From Anastrepha obliqua (taxonomy: Eukaryota; Arthropoda; Insecta; Diptera; Tephritidae): a stretch of 64,000 nucleotides of DNA. Below are positions 10,850 through 21,690 of the stretch, one piece after another. The stretch covers positions 5,766,001 through 5,830,000 of the forward strand of contig NC_072896.1 in NCBI RefSeq assembly GCF_027943255.1, in the 5' to 3' direction. Below the pieces are notes generated by a model. That model did no database searches. It was not told the DNA's origin and saw nothing but the letters and a program-made list of their open reading frames with translations. Every line of letters starts with the position of its first letter. Within the stretch, counting starts at the first letter, position 1. The position numbers were made by a program, and so were the translations under genes.

Positions 10850-11800
10850 CCGAGTAGTAGGCTTTTGTAGGCAAAGTCTACGGGCCTTATAAAGTAAATT
10901 GAAGCAAATATGATGCTGAAACCGTTAGCGGTTTCCACCTCAACAGTGAACCCCTTCACCTGGGTGTTCCGAACCTAGGATTCCTGGATTAAGGCAATGT
11001 TAACGTTCTCCTCCGCTTGGTTGTCCGCTGCAGACTGTGAACGTTGCAGTTTAATTTGGAAAATCTTTAAAACCATTATAGTTTACTTTTCCATATTCGA
11101 CGTCAACTCGCTGCATACCAGTTAGCAGTTCGTGGACGCCGTCGACCTCATACTGCTCCTCCACCGGATTCGCTGAGCGGAATATCTTCAGCTAGGTCTT
11201 TTGCATGCCAGACCAAAAGTTTATTCTCCACTTTCTGCAGTGGTTCAAAGCTCTTTTCTGTGATTTGAAGAAGGAACAACACGCCGTGCTCCACTTTAAT
11301 GAGCGACCAGTCGGTCATCCGCACTGAAGGTAAGCAATCAGCTGATTGGCTTCAAGCTCCATGATTGGTATCCATATCCGAGCCCTCGGTCTTCGTGGCA
11401 GGAATGAGCTTAAGTTTCAAACCCTCCCAGCAGTTCTAAATTTTGCCAATCGCGTTTATCAAGAAATGCTATGAGAATTGGTCATCGCATTTGATTACAC
11501 GGTAACCGCGAACCACCGCCACCTATTCGAAACCTGGTGATTAACCCTCCGGATTCGCCATGATACGGTCGACCATTATGCGATATAGCAGTGTCTCAAT
11601 CTCTGACAATTTGTCAAGCATAGGCTTACCGCGGCTGGAAGTTTCGTCTACCAGTGCCATTTGAAGATGGTCCTGTGCAAGCTCTCTGAGTTGCTTGATA
11701 GGTTTGGAGACAACGGCACCCTTATATGAGATCTTGTGCTGGTTTATTTTTTTGGTTTCTATTTTACGTGCGCTTTCCAATGCCAGGTCTCCGTCCACCG
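10850..11800 (-). mobile_element. LINE relic: ORF1 C-terminus and start of endonuclease
   Basis: On the minus strand, 11541-11798 is an open frame rich in Lys and Glu. Further downstream come TDWSLIKVEHGVLFLLQITE and FEPLQKVENKLL (about 11330-11200), like the DUF4780-type domain of insect LINE ORF1. After a gap come LQRSQSAADNQAEENVNIAL and IQES (about 11060-10985), matching the start of an AP-type endonuclease (xxxVDIALIQEPW), then IIFASIYF. Stops and frameshifts are scattered throughout. RT and RNase H are absent. Confidence 0.5.
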
Positions 11801-11994
11801 TCTTTTGACACCTTGCCTTGTCCGACTCGTCTTTGTGATGAGCTCAACATTAGTTTTAAAACTTATCCGTTAAAAGCCATAACTATTCTGCGGAACATTT
11901 CTCGCAAACACTCCATAATCTCACTCGAATCTGTTATTATCATCGTTAATTTTTTTGAGCTATTTATTAGGATGGAAAGATAGGAGAAAATGAA

Positions 11995-12145
11995 GTATTA
12001 GGTACTCATGAGCAGTGTGGTATTCTCTGTTGAGTTGGAGGGTTGAAGGAATTAAAATTAGTTCCGAAATAAATAAAATCCTCTACTATTGCGAAATTAT
12101 AACTGCCAATAGTGAGATGGGTGTCTCCGGCATCGAGTTGTACGC
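11995..12145 (-). mobile_element. Short RTE-like RT fragment
   Basis: The minus strand reads THLTIGSYNFAIVEDFIYFG, clearly parallel to ATVDSYKFGVVKDFVYLG in the RTE fragment at 44062-44313. Homology fades after about 50 codons. It lies about 700 bp upstream of the host gene. Confidence 0.5.
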
Positions 12146-12824
12146 TGCGATTAGAACAAGCCACATCACGTAAACACTAACAGAATAAACAGAAGAGAAT
12201 AAATTCACCGAATTCGATATCTCAATACCTTCCGTGAAGCCTTCAACCACTAGGTCAGTGTTATCAGCACCTATGTCTTCACCAAAAAACAAAAAGAAAC
12301 AAAAGAACAAACATCTTAAAGCAAATTTCCTTATGGGATGATTAAATCTGCTGAATATGCAAACTATTCATGCGCTATCGCTGCTGTTATCAACGCTTTG
12401 AGACACAGAGCGAAAATAAGCGGACCGAGCTTAACCTCAGCACTGAACCCACAATACAAAACAAAACAATGTATACGTAAATAAATAATGAAATTGCGAT
12501 TAAAAGCAAAACCAGGGCATACGGGGAGCAGCTAATACGGGCTATACAGCTTTTGCTAGAATTTCAGCGCGAAATGGTAAACATAGCGAATAGTAAAGTG
12601 TGAGCGTGCAGTTCACAGGCGGTCGCACGTCGTGAAATTATTGAAAGTAAATAACAGTGCGGAGGTAGAAGAAAATTAATTCAAAAAATTTAAATTAAAG
12701 TGAAAAAATTAAAGGGGAAAAGTTAAAAGAAAAGAAAAAAATACATCAAAACGCGTAAAAAGTGTACAGAAAGTGTTTCACTTAAATCTGGCCATCACAA
12801 TTACATAAACAAAACAGATTTCGG
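12146..12824. other. Upstream region of the secreted-protein gene
   Basis: No coding frame of note. A-rich from about 12660 to 12780. It may hold regulatory sequence of the gene at 12906, but I can point to no specific site beyond the TATA-like motif. Confidence 0.35.
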
Positions 12825-12832
12825 TATATTTA
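12825..12832 (+). promoter_or_regulatory. TATA-like box of the secreted-protein gene
   Basis: TATATTTA stands 81 bp before the ATG. A start about 27-31 bp downstream (near 12852-12856) would give a 5' UTR of about 50 bp. No strong initiator is seen there, so this is tentative. Confidence 0.3.
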
Positions 12833-12905
12833 CTGAGCCTCAAAACCCGCCACTGAAGTGTGCAATCAATATTGCCTCTCATATTTGGCACCTCAACCAA
12901 CAAAA

Positions 12906-14273
12906 ATGTGTAAGTCCCTCATCTTCGTGCTAATGGTTGGCATTTCGCAGCAACTCGTGGTAAGCTCTACCCAGCATAGCCCAACTCCGAAGCTATTAAA
13001 TATTCCCCTCTTATTCACCTAGTGCTGCACCACCACCACAGCGAAGCCAACCACCACGTCATTACTTCCTCCTTCCGATATAAAAAGCCGAAAATTCCAA
13101 ACGCAATTCATTGCACAGCTCAACGAATTGGTAGACACGGCCGCTGCCGACCCTCTCGATCATTTGTTGCAAGAGCTGCGCACCAGCAAGGACTACGCCA
13201 GCTATACGGAAAAAATTCAAACGGCCGCAAGCTCCACACAACTGGTGTCGAAAATCGTTTACCTCAAACAACTGTTGGACATAAAGCTGAATGAACAGCC
13301 GCACAGTGTGGAGAGCTTATACACGTTGCGCAACCTAAACTTTCTCGGTAAACTGAAACACCAGTTGCTGCAGTTGCAGGACGAAAGCATTGCGGAGCTA
13401 CGCCATTTTCGTTGGTACAATTTATGTCGACAATTTTGGTTCCGCGACGGTTTGAATCAAACGGAGGCATCGGCACACCAAGTCACCCCACCACCATCCA
13501 CGCACTATTGGTTTGACACGAAATTGGCACCATTGCGTGCGGAAAATGTAGCCGCAAATGCCACACCTCCCTTGGCACACATCGATCTCGAACGCTTTGC
13601 CAGCACCGTGTATGCAAATGTAAAGTCGGCTGGTGCGGAGATAATCGACGATTATTTGCTCACCGTACGGAAACTATTGCAGGAAGTCATTGAACAAAAG
13701 CTCATTTCATCAGCGGAGGAGGACGAAACTGAAGGAATACCACACACCGGCGAAGCACACGTCTTACATGAAAGCAAGTTGGTCAAAGGGTTGGCGGAAC
13801 TCGATGCGATACTCGCCATTGATGATTTCTATGCAAAGCGCAATCTTTTATACAGTTATCTCGGAAATGACCTGCCCACTAGCTCGCACTTTTCACCTGA
13901 GGACCTGGCGGTCATTTTGGCCAAATTACAGTCAAAAGGAGTAGACCTCTTCGTCACGTTCATATTCAGTAATTTTGAATTTCTCGAGCATTTGCATGAG
14001 ACGTGGGCAAAGCTGCTGCCGTCGACGTCGGCAAATGAAGCAAAAGCGGTTTCACAGCATTTATTTGATGCGCATCGGCTGTACGTGGAGTTCAAAGGAG
14101 ATTGGGAGAACAGCGAACGCTATGACGCCTATATGGCTGTGGTGAAGGCGTTGCATGCGGAAACACGTAATGGCGGTGCTAATATGCATGTTTTCGAACT
14201 GCTAAACAACGCATCGGCAAATGTGGGCACTGTCACGCTGAATATGATCAAGGAAAAGTGTCGTGAATTTTGA
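12906..14273 (+). CDS. Secreted helical protein, unknown function (two exons)
   Basis: Exon 1 (12906-12959) encodes 18 residues starting MCKSLIFVLMVGISQQLV; exon 2 (13023-14273) encodes 416 more, giving 434. The start is the first ATG in a CAAAATG context and opens a hydrophobic signal-peptide core (LIFVLMVGI). The 63-bp intron has GTAAGC and CTAG borders, phase 0, and rejoins exactly in frame. After the signal come CC and a Thr/Pro-rich stretch (residues 21-36), then about 380 residues of Leu/Ala/Glu-rich, probably alpha-helical sequence. Possible N-glycosylation sites are at N163, N197 and N414. Cysteines are few (2, 19, 20, 153, 431). No catalytic motif is evident. An AATAAA lies 39 bp after the stop. 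Balanced codon use and no internal stops mark it as the one real host gene. I do not recognise the family; lumen or extracellular location is inferred. Confidence 0.85.
12960..13022 (+). other. Intron of the secreted-protein gene
   Basis: Begins GTAAGCTCTAC and ends with a pyrimidine-rich TTATTCACCTAG. At 63 bp it is the usual fly short-intron size. Read-through would meet a stop (TAG at the acceptor), which supports splicing. Confidence 0.85.
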
Positions 14274-14311
14274 AATGCTTAAAGAATGAATGTTAGTGTA
14301 CACTTTGGGGC

Positions 14312-14317
14312 AATAAA
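14312..14317 (+). terminator. Polyadenylation signal AATAAA
   Basis: Canonical hexamer 39 bp after the TGA of the secreted-protein gene, followed by a T/G-rich segment near 14351-14375. Confidence 0.7.
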
Positions 14318-14434
14318 AAATGTAAAGAATATTACTGAAGAAGTGCAAACATGTGCATGTATGTTTTTATATAGTTGTTAATGAAAAAAGCTCAAAGTCA
14401 AATGTGTTTGCTAAAGTACGTAAGATAAGCTATA

Positions 14435-15392
14435 GGTAGGTAGGTAAGATGGCAAGAGTACCCCAGGTACGCTACAAGTAGCACTTACGTGTCGTTTTGA
14501 TACCATAAAGTGGACCACTACCTGTGAAAGGATTAAGGGAGGAGATAAAACCGTCTACAGCCATCCAGTGCTGTTGATGTATTGCATTTTGGATCCGTCA
14601 GTGAAAACAGAGGCCTCTATATACGCAACAACTCTCCCCTCTTTCCAATCTTGCCTGCTCGGAAAGATAGCCCTAGCACAACCCTCAAAGCACAGTTTGC
14701 GGATGGAGAGGTCGGTGCGAATATCAGAGAAGGAAGGGGCGATCTGCTTCAAGATGCTGGTATGTCCTACAGGAAGTTGTCGCCAAAGGCCAAACTCCTT
14801 CAGTCTGATAGCACTCTGAGCAGCAATGGATTTAACCTGCAGATCCACAGGAATTAAGTGGAGTATAACGTTGAGCGCAGCGGTGGGACATGTTCTGCAG
14901 GCACCAGTGATGCCCACACATGCAGTTCTCTGCACTCTCTCTAATTTAGTGAAGTTGTAGCCCTTCTGAAGAGCTAACCACCAAACTAGGCAACCGTATG
15001 TCAAAATTGGCAGAACCACTAAGTTGTACATCCAAAGTACGACACGTGGCTTGAGGCCCCATTTTTTGCCGAACATAGGTTTACAGGCGTAGAAGGCTAT
15101 ATTAGCCTTCTTGACTCGATTTTCTATGTGCAGCTTCCAGTGGAGCTTGGGGTCAAGTATTACACCAAGATACTTGACTTCCGATGAAAGTGTAAGACAC
15201 TGGTTGTTTAGTATTCGAAGCTTAAAAGGCGGAGGCTTGTATTTTCTGGTGAATAGCATCAACTCCGTTTTGTCAGAGTTGACTCTGAGACCGCTACTGG
15301 CGGCCCATCTGCTGAGTATAGCCAGTGCACCTTCCAAAATTTCAGCCATTACTGATGGGAAGGGACCTGAGACCATCAGGACCAAGTCATCG
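14435..15392 (-). mobile_element. LINE insertion with perfect 13-bp target-site duplication
   Basis: AAGATAAGCTATA occurs at 14422-14434 and 15393-15405, directly flanking a 958-bp insertion. On the minus strand it starts at DDLVLMVSG, that is, at the second half of the RT YADD motif. It continues through RT palm/thumb (NSDKTELMLF, VKYLGVILDPKLHWK), the connection (KLERVQRTACVGITGA) and the first RNase H motif (VFTDGSK). It then jumps to the 3' UTR, so most of RNase H is deleted. The 3' end is (CTAC)n. It lies about 160 bp past the stop of the host gene. Confidence 0.9.
14555..15391 (-). CDS. LINE ORF2 fragment: RT C-terminal half
   Basis: About 279 open codons, with no stop from the truncation point to the stop after DGSKMQYINSTGWL. 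The frame begins at the DD of YADD, so neither a Met nor the N-terminal RT motifs exist. The open frame and exact flanking duplication suggest a fairly recent insertion. The plus-strand frames at 14568-14857 and 15111-15434 are shadows. Confidence 0.8.
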   Translation of the reverse strand, partial: DDLVLMVSGPFPSVMAEILEGALAILSRWAASSGLRVNSDKTELMLFTRKYKPPPFKLRILNNQCLTLSSEVKYLGVILDPKLHWKLHIENRVKKANIAFYACKPMFGKKWGLKPRVVLWMYNLVVLPILTYGCLVWWLALQKGYNFTKLERVQRTACVGITGACRTCPTAALNVILHLIPVDLQVKSIAAQSAIRLKEFGLWRQLPVGHTSILKQIAPSFSDIRTDLSIRKLCFEGCARAIFPSRQDWKEGRVVAYIEASVFTDGSKMQYINSTGWL

Positions 15393-15405
15393 AAGATAAG
15401 CTATA

Positions 15406-15845
15406 CTTTTCCAAAGAATAAGCGAATGAGCTGATGCCGCAAGTTTAAAGTGAAATGAATTCTGTTCCATGGATCGGATGCATTTCCCTCACAATTAGTT
15501 TAAAGCGCTTATTTAAGACACTTTTAGTGTATAAAATTGAAAAAAAAAATAGAATAAAAGTTAATAAAACCCAACATCACATCAAATTTCAAACAAGTAA
15601 TTTTAATAATTAAACACATTTTTAAACGTACTATAAATTCAAAATTTGTTTCTTTTTAGGTCCGCATAGATTCTGAACCACATAGAGGTCGTTTTGAAAA
15701 TATGCGAAATCTCGGTCTCTTATTTTATTTGTTTCCTTAAACAATTCAAAAATTAGGCTCATTTGGTGGCATCTCCTAAAGTGGGTTGTAACTACCAATT
15801 AACAAGAATCGCCAAGAGAGATTATTCAAATATATATATTTATAT
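15406..15845. other. Unclassified AT-rich spacer
   Basis: Between the LINE and a SINE. No coding or structural feature found beyond a short A-run near 15540. Confidence 0.4.
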
Positions 15846-16156
15846 AATTGGCGCGTACACGCTTTTTGGGTGTTTGACCGAGCTGCTCCTCCTATTTGTG
15901 GTGTGCGTCTTGATGTTGTTCCCCAAGTGGAGGGAACTACAGTTTTAAGCCGACTCCGAAGGGCAGATATTTTTATGAGGAGCTTTTTAAGGCAGAAATA
16001 CACTCGAAGGTTTGCCATTGCCTGCCGAGGGGCGAGCGCTATTAGAAAGAAACTTTTTCCTTCATGTTGGTCTTTCACCGAGATTCGAACCGACGTTCTC
16101 TCTGTGAATTGCGAATGGTAGTCACGCACCAACCCATTCGGCTACGCGTCCGCCAG
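15846..16156 (-). mobile_element. tRNA-headed SINE, nearly full length
   Basis: Reading the minus strand: a GTAGCCGAATGGGTTGGTGC A-box region, a GGTTCGAATCT B box, a unique body (CTAATAGCGCTCG, GGCAATGGCAAACCT, CAACATCAAGACGCACACCA, GGAGCAGCTCGGTC) and a tail CGCCAATTATATAAATATATA. This is internal Pol III promoter architecture with a (TA)-rich 3' end. No clear target-site duplication. Confidence 0.85.
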
Positions 16157-16379
16157 ACATTAGGGACCGGCAATATGATCCTGGAATTTCGGGATTCAGA
16201 TTTTAGAAATCGTCCATCATAAATACAACCCGTGACCGAGTTACAGTCTGCCGAATAATGCCGACGCCAGGTATTTTCCACACACCTTTCCTAGTTGCTT
16301 AAGCCAAGAGAAGCCAGGTACTTCAATTTGGTAGTTCCACTTTCTTGGGAATACAAGGACGTCCTCTTCGCCGGAGCAC

Positions 16380-16870
16380 TTCATTCCATTCGAACGACAT
16401 GACTCAGTCACCTTAGTAGCTGCAGAGTCACTCGTTTGACTATGGCAATATCTCCGCAGAGCTCATACAGCTCGGAGTTCATTCGAATGCGGTAGCCGTC
16501 ATCTATGCGAGCAGTGCCAAAAATCATGCGAAGTATTTGCTTCTCGAAAACTCCAAGAGCGGCTGCATTGGATTGTTTGACTACCCAGGCTACAGCGCCA
16601 AAGAGAAGCACCGGGATGATAAGCGTCTTGAAGAGTGCCATTCGTTCGTCAGGCAAGGGTTTTGCTACCGAACTGCGCACTGAGCCCACAGTAGAACCTG
16701 TTGGCAAGAATTATCCTTCACTTGATGTAATATAGTTCCGCGTGTAGAAGTCCATGCAAGTAGGGAGAGTCTCTTGTCGCCAATCACTTGGGAGTGACCA
16801 GAACGATTTTTCTGCATATGGTACAAATAACTCAACTTACGATTATCCTCTGAACAGCTTCGGAACATCC
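16380..16870 (-). mobile_element. RTE-like LINE fragment (RT C-terminal)
   Basis: The minus strand reads RIILANRFYCGLSAQFGSK, then, after a frameshift, MALFKTLIIPVLLFGAVAWV, ALGVFEKQILRMIFG and MNSELYELCGDIAIV. This parallels the 43678-44313 fragment (KCYFRLSRQL, TLIMPVLTYGAEAW, LGVFERKILRKIFG, NDELYELYGDIDI). It has one frameshift and several stops, with no N-terminal RT motifs. Confidence 0.7.
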
Positions 16871-17042
16871 ATTTGAGAGCAAGCGAGCTAATGTGAGAAG
16901 GCGAGGCAACCCAGGAAATCTGGTATACGATGGGTTATTGACTCACCATATAAAAACACCAACCAATGAAAGACAAACAACTGCCTCGGATGCGAACCCC
17001 CCTTCTAAACATAAATATATTTATATTTATATATAATGAACT

Positions 17043-18070
17043 TTAAAAAACCAAATATGTACCATTTTGGTCGACCACCTTTTGCCATTTTTCTTCTAGA
17101 GACACTATTCCATCAGTGTAAAACTTTTGTGGTTTGTCGGCGAAAAACTGCGACAAGTAATTTTCACAGGCTTCTCTTGAAGCCAACTTTACTCCATTAA
17201 GGGAGTTCTGCATTGACCGAAACAAATGGTAGACCGATGGTGCAAGTTCAGGGTTATATAGTGGATGCATCAAAACTTCCCAGCCAAGCTCTCCCAGTTT
17301 TTGCCGAGTCATCAAAGATGTGTGTGGCCTAGCGTTGTCCTAATGGAAGACGACGCCCTCTCTGCTGATCAGTTCTGGCCGTTTTTTTCGATTGCTTGCT
17401 TCAATCTCATCAGTTGTTGACAGTAAAGTGTAGAATCAATCGTTCGAGCAGGCTGGAGCAGCTCATAGTGGATGAATCCTTTCCAATCCCACCAAACACA
17501 CAGCAGAACCTTTCGAGGCGTCAATCCTGGGTTTGCGACCATTTGTTGAGCTTCACTACCCTTGCACCATGATCTTTTTCGCACATTATTGTCGTATTTG
17601 ATTCACTTTGCGTCTCCTGTTACCATTCGCTTCAGAAATGGTTCGATTTAATTTCGTTTCAGCAAAGACTCGCAGATGTTAATTCGGTCCATTAAATTTT
17701 TCACAGACAATTCATGTGGTACCCAAACATCGAGCTTCTTTTTGTAACCAGCCTTTTTTAAATGGTTCAAAACCGTTTGATGATGAATGTTTAGTGCCTT
17801 GGCGATGTCATGGCAGCTTATGTGACGGTCCTGGTCAATCTTTTCCATAATTTCATCGACTTTTTCAGCGATAGGTCGACCGGAGCGAGGTGCATCTTTC
17901 ACATCGAAATTTCCAGAACGGAAGCGAGCGAACCCTTGTTGTGCTACACGAACTGATACAGCATCGTCTCCTTAAACTTCACAAATTTCATTGGTTGCTT
18001 GCGTGGCATTCTTCCCTTTTTTATACAAAAATTTCAAAATATAACGAATTTCTTCATTATTTTCACTCAT
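17043..18070 (-). pseudogene. mariner transposase pseudogene (mauritiana/mellifera-like)
   Basis: Starts MSENNEEIRYILKFLYKKGK. Order: N-terminal helix-turn-helix (ARFRSGNFDVKDAPRSGRP, DIAKALNIHHQTVLNHLKKA), WVPHELS linker, then the DD34D core: TGDAK (canonical TGDEKW), CVWWDWKGFIHYELL, HxDNARPH, and APSVYHLF. Four in-frame stops (three replacing Tyr, Glu and Trp codons of the family pattern, one replacing Gln before DNARPH) and one frameshift in an A-run break it. The third catalytic Asp (APSD) is Val here. It is therefore inactive twice over. Family placement is by motif memory. Confidence 0.85.
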
Positions 18071-18253
18071 TTTTGAACAGCTATAACTTTTTTTCAACTT
18101 CTCCGAATTTAATTTTTTTTTGATTAAATGGAGCTTAAAATGACACCTTTCTAACACCATATGATATGACACAATGTGATTGGTAGCACTGGAGATAGAT
18201 GACTCCAACGACATCTATTGACAAAATAAGGAAAGACTTTTTCGACTACCCAA
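17043..18253 (-). mobile_element. mariner element, 3' terminal repeat lost
   Basis: A near-complete mariner on the minus strand. The 5' end has TTGGGTAGTCGAAAAAGTC at 18253 inward, flanked by TA (18254-18255), as expected for Tc1/mariner insertion. The transposase reaches its natural C-terminus at 17043, but the matching 3' terminal repeat is not found; AT-rich sequence (TTATATATAAATATA) follows instead. It is inserted next to RTE debris. Confidence 0.85.
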
Positions 18254-18255
18254 TA

Positions 18256-20458
18256 TTTAAATCCCGTTTTTGAATGTAACTGCCTTTAGTATAGAAATAT
18301 TAGCTCTAATTTATAGGGGCGTGGCATCTGACATATAGACCAAAATATGAAAACCAATATTTCTCTAAAACCAATTCAGTTGGGATGTGAAACTTAGCAC
18401 GAATGCATAAATTGTGTATGAGCATACCGTACTTAAGGTGCAAAATGTTAAGTAATGGAAACGGAGGCGTGGCAGCTCCCACCTTCCGTTTCTGGAAAAT
18501 AAATGAGTTAACGGAAATTCAAAGAAATGGATCACAAATCAGTGCAAAGAAACCGGAAAACTACAATAACTTCATGGTGACTTTAATCTGCACAAACAAC
18601 TTAAGGATACTTTTGCTACTTATAAACAATTTTCGAGGTGTACCGTGGTCTCTGAAACAAATGAAAAGCATAAAATTTGGAAAAAAATTCTATTTCATTT
18701 TGGTTTTAAAAACGGTATGGGGACGACAGAAGCCTTATTCAGCGCAAAATTGCAAAGATGTACTTGGAGTACGAAAAGGCTTTCGACAGAGTAAAAAAAT
18801 TCTTTGCATAAAAAATCTTTACTGAAATCTGACAGCAACAGTAAAAGTTGATTACAACAGCATCTACAGTTTTCGGCTTTACTCTAGCCCTTTAAAACAC
18901 AGATTAAACTTGTACACACATTTAAGAATCAAAGGGCATCGCTTGTGAGATTACCGCTTGCACATGCGATTGTTTTATTATATTTTTCAATAAACGGAAA
19001 AGATTAAGAAATCAATACCGAACACATAAGTAGCCTCTAAGTATTATGTTAAACCCGCTAAGTATCCTAAATAGAAAAATTCAATAGCCACAGTCACATA
19101 TTCCCACATCCTACTGCTCTCCAACCGCCACGATAAGCTCATCGACTAATGAATAACGACGGCTTAAGAGACCCACGGGCTCGATGGCAGTTAGGGCTGA
19201 CACAAAAAGTTAAAAATGCCCATATTTTAAACTCTCTTATAGCCAATTTGCTGGTTGGATGCCGTAAAAGTCTTCGCACACATACATGCTTACACACACA
19301 CGCACACACACAGTACACTCCTGCACATGTAAGTTTTCCGGCCCACATTTTTGCAGGTCATTTTAACACTAAAGGTGACTTTAGTATTTGACTTGTTTTC
19401 CGTTGACGCCAGCACACACTCGCATACATATACAGAATACAGAATACTTCAAGCGAGTAAGTGTGTGGGTGTGTATCGGATATCCGCTGACCATCCGTTC
19501 CCAAGCGTGCCGGACGCCCACTGTCAGTGAAACCGAGTTATTGTGTTGCGTGTCGTGTTGCTACTAAATAGTGTTGCCAACTTGAGAATAATATATGAGC
19601 AAAGTTTAGCGACACTAACAGCCCACACACACACACATGCACTCAAACACACACACATGCACTCAAACACATCTGAGCCGGGTTACAATGCACCACAGGA
19701 CTAAAATAGGATTTGAAATGAGACACTTTTTTCACAAAATACAACAGAGCAGCACTGTTTGGCACAGTAGGTCTTTGGTTAGGTCAGCGTTTTGTAGCTT
19801 AGAATGAACACACACACACATACACACAAGTGTGCCATGCAGCTAGTATTTGTTTTTGTAAGTTTTGTTGCTGAAACTGAGCTGCGGTTATGTGTGATTT
19901 TGCTGGAATTGTTGATAGTTAGTTGGAAGCCAGTGAAATGGGCAATGCGAGTGGTGTAAAGGAAAAAGGGATGGTCTGGTGCTGGGGCGTAGCACAAATG
20001 CATACAAAAGTCAAACCACTAGTGAAATGAGCGGCAAAAAGCTGCGGTTAAGCTTTAATGAATTTTAACTAGCAAAAGTTTAAAACTTTTCTGACTGCAA
20101 GCAAAGCCTCAAAATAGAGAAATGGAAAAACGAAACGAAGAAAAATGGGTTACGAATAAAATAATAGAATTGTGGGAGATTTTCTTTGTTTTTATTCAAT
20201 TCCTTTTGCAGCAGACAAAACAAAGTTTATATTTGGTTACCTAAGCGAAGGGTATACATGTAAAATAAATCAATGTTTTGCTGGTTGAATTAAAAAATTA
20301 ATAAAAGTTTCAAGCTAATTTATGTAAATAGACGTGGTTGGATGATACTAAGTTACAATAAAACAATGATTTTTTGCATGTTTATAGAATTGTCCATGGC
20401 ATAAATTTCATTTACTACTCAAATTGGGCAGTAAAATAAAACAAATAATGGGCATATA
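18256..20458. other. Unclassified stretch with CA repeats
   Basis: The 140-codon open frame at 18403-18825 matches nothing I know and is not supported. The (CA)n and CATGCACTCAAA repeats are at 19280-19325, 19625-19670 and 19808-19828. No gene seen. Confidence 0.4.
19625..19670. repeat. 20-bp tandem duplication in CA-rich DNA
   Basis: ACACATGCACTCAAACACAC is repeated in tandem, twice, within a (CA)n tract. Confidence 0.85.
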
Positions 20459-20485
20459 CGAGGTATGGCCATTAAATAGTGAGAA
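20457..20485 (+). mobile_element. Solo terminal repeat resembling the 60812-62965 element
   Basis: TACGAGGTATGGCCATTAAA matches, inverted, the right end of the element at 62965 (TACGAGGTGTGGCCATTAAA on its minus strand) with one mismatch. No second end was found nearby, so this is a relic end. Confidence 0.5.
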
Positions 20486-20917
20486 TGTAACACTGAAAGG
20501 CTATGATTTGCGAGAAACCTTTTAACCTAAAATAAGATGAGTTATGCTGCTTTCTTTCTTATCTTTTTCACGGCATTCAGCAAAAAGTTGATGGCTGTTG
20601 TATTAACTACCAACGAGAGTACCGGGCCCACGAATTTTTGAGATATGTTCATTCAAATTTCGTTCATGTTGAAACCATTTAATCCACTAAATGCCACGAT
20701 AAGCAAACATTTCCAGATATTTCTTTCAATAAATTATGCATTTCATTAGAGATTTTCCTAAAGTTAATTTAAACTTTTACAACAATTCGTTAATATTTGC
20801 TTCTCTTAGAATTTTACCGAAAAGAGGAACAAAAAAAACAACTCTAATGGAATCGAAAACGTGATACTGATTTTCTTACTGAAGTGAGAAGTACTGCTTT
20901 CGAGAGAAAGCTTCACA

Positions 20918-21690
20918 TTAAAGGGGTATTCTAGTCTAGAGGCCCGAACTTCGAGCATTTTTTGACAGTGAATAAAAAAAAAGCTATTAATATTTTTAGT
21001 ATCCATTTTTTTATCATTTATTTATTTATATATTAAGAGCACATAAAATGAATTAAAAAAAATAATATTGTAAATAAATTTTCATGGAATTATGCGTCCT
21101 TGAAGTGGAAGGGGAAAACAAAAGGCGGTGTCCTCGTCGTCACGATATCTACCCTTGTGGTCATTTGAAAAAAAAGAAGACAAATTCTAATTTAATATGA
21201 ACGTCATTATTGTATGACGCAGAAAAAAAGGGTAAACATTTTTTTTCATAAAATGGCGGCTACTCAAAAATTGAGGTCGATTTTTTCCTAATCTTCAAGC
21301 TTTCTCGAATTGTTTACACATATTAAAAAATTGAAATTTCCAGTTTTTCGTGCATCATGCGATAGAGATATATTTAAAGAATATTCATGATAAACTTCAA
21401 GTAAATCGGTAAATTAGAACTTGAGACATCGTGCCGACCGTATCGAAAGAAGTCGTTTCGAGAAAAACACGTTTGAACTTCGCCGTCCGCTCAAACCAGT
21501 CTAGCTGTCGCGTCAATAAAATAGTTGTAACTTCGAAAATAATTTGAATTTTGAAAAATCCTTTTAGGGAGATATTTCTGAATACTTAAACTATCGAATT
21601 TTGAAAAAAAAAAAAAACAGCTGGCGGTCGCTTTGTGTTTGACCCGTGCGTGATAGTTCACTATACCACTACAATAATCACGCTATTTAA
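20918..21690. mobile_element. Degenerate TTAA-type MITE relative
   Basis: Begins TTAAAGGGGTATTCTAGTC and contains AAAATGGCGG and CGAGAAAAACACGTTTGAA. These resemble AAAATGGCGG and TGAGAAAAACGCGTTTAAA in the well-defined MITE at 56851-57563. A matching right end is poor (ACTATACCACTAC near 21663), so the boundaries are uncertain. Confidence 0.4.

Noticed and set aside
18403..18825. 140-codon plus-strand open frame
   Set aside because: No recognisable domain, no splice or promoter support; composition like the surrounding non-coding DNA.
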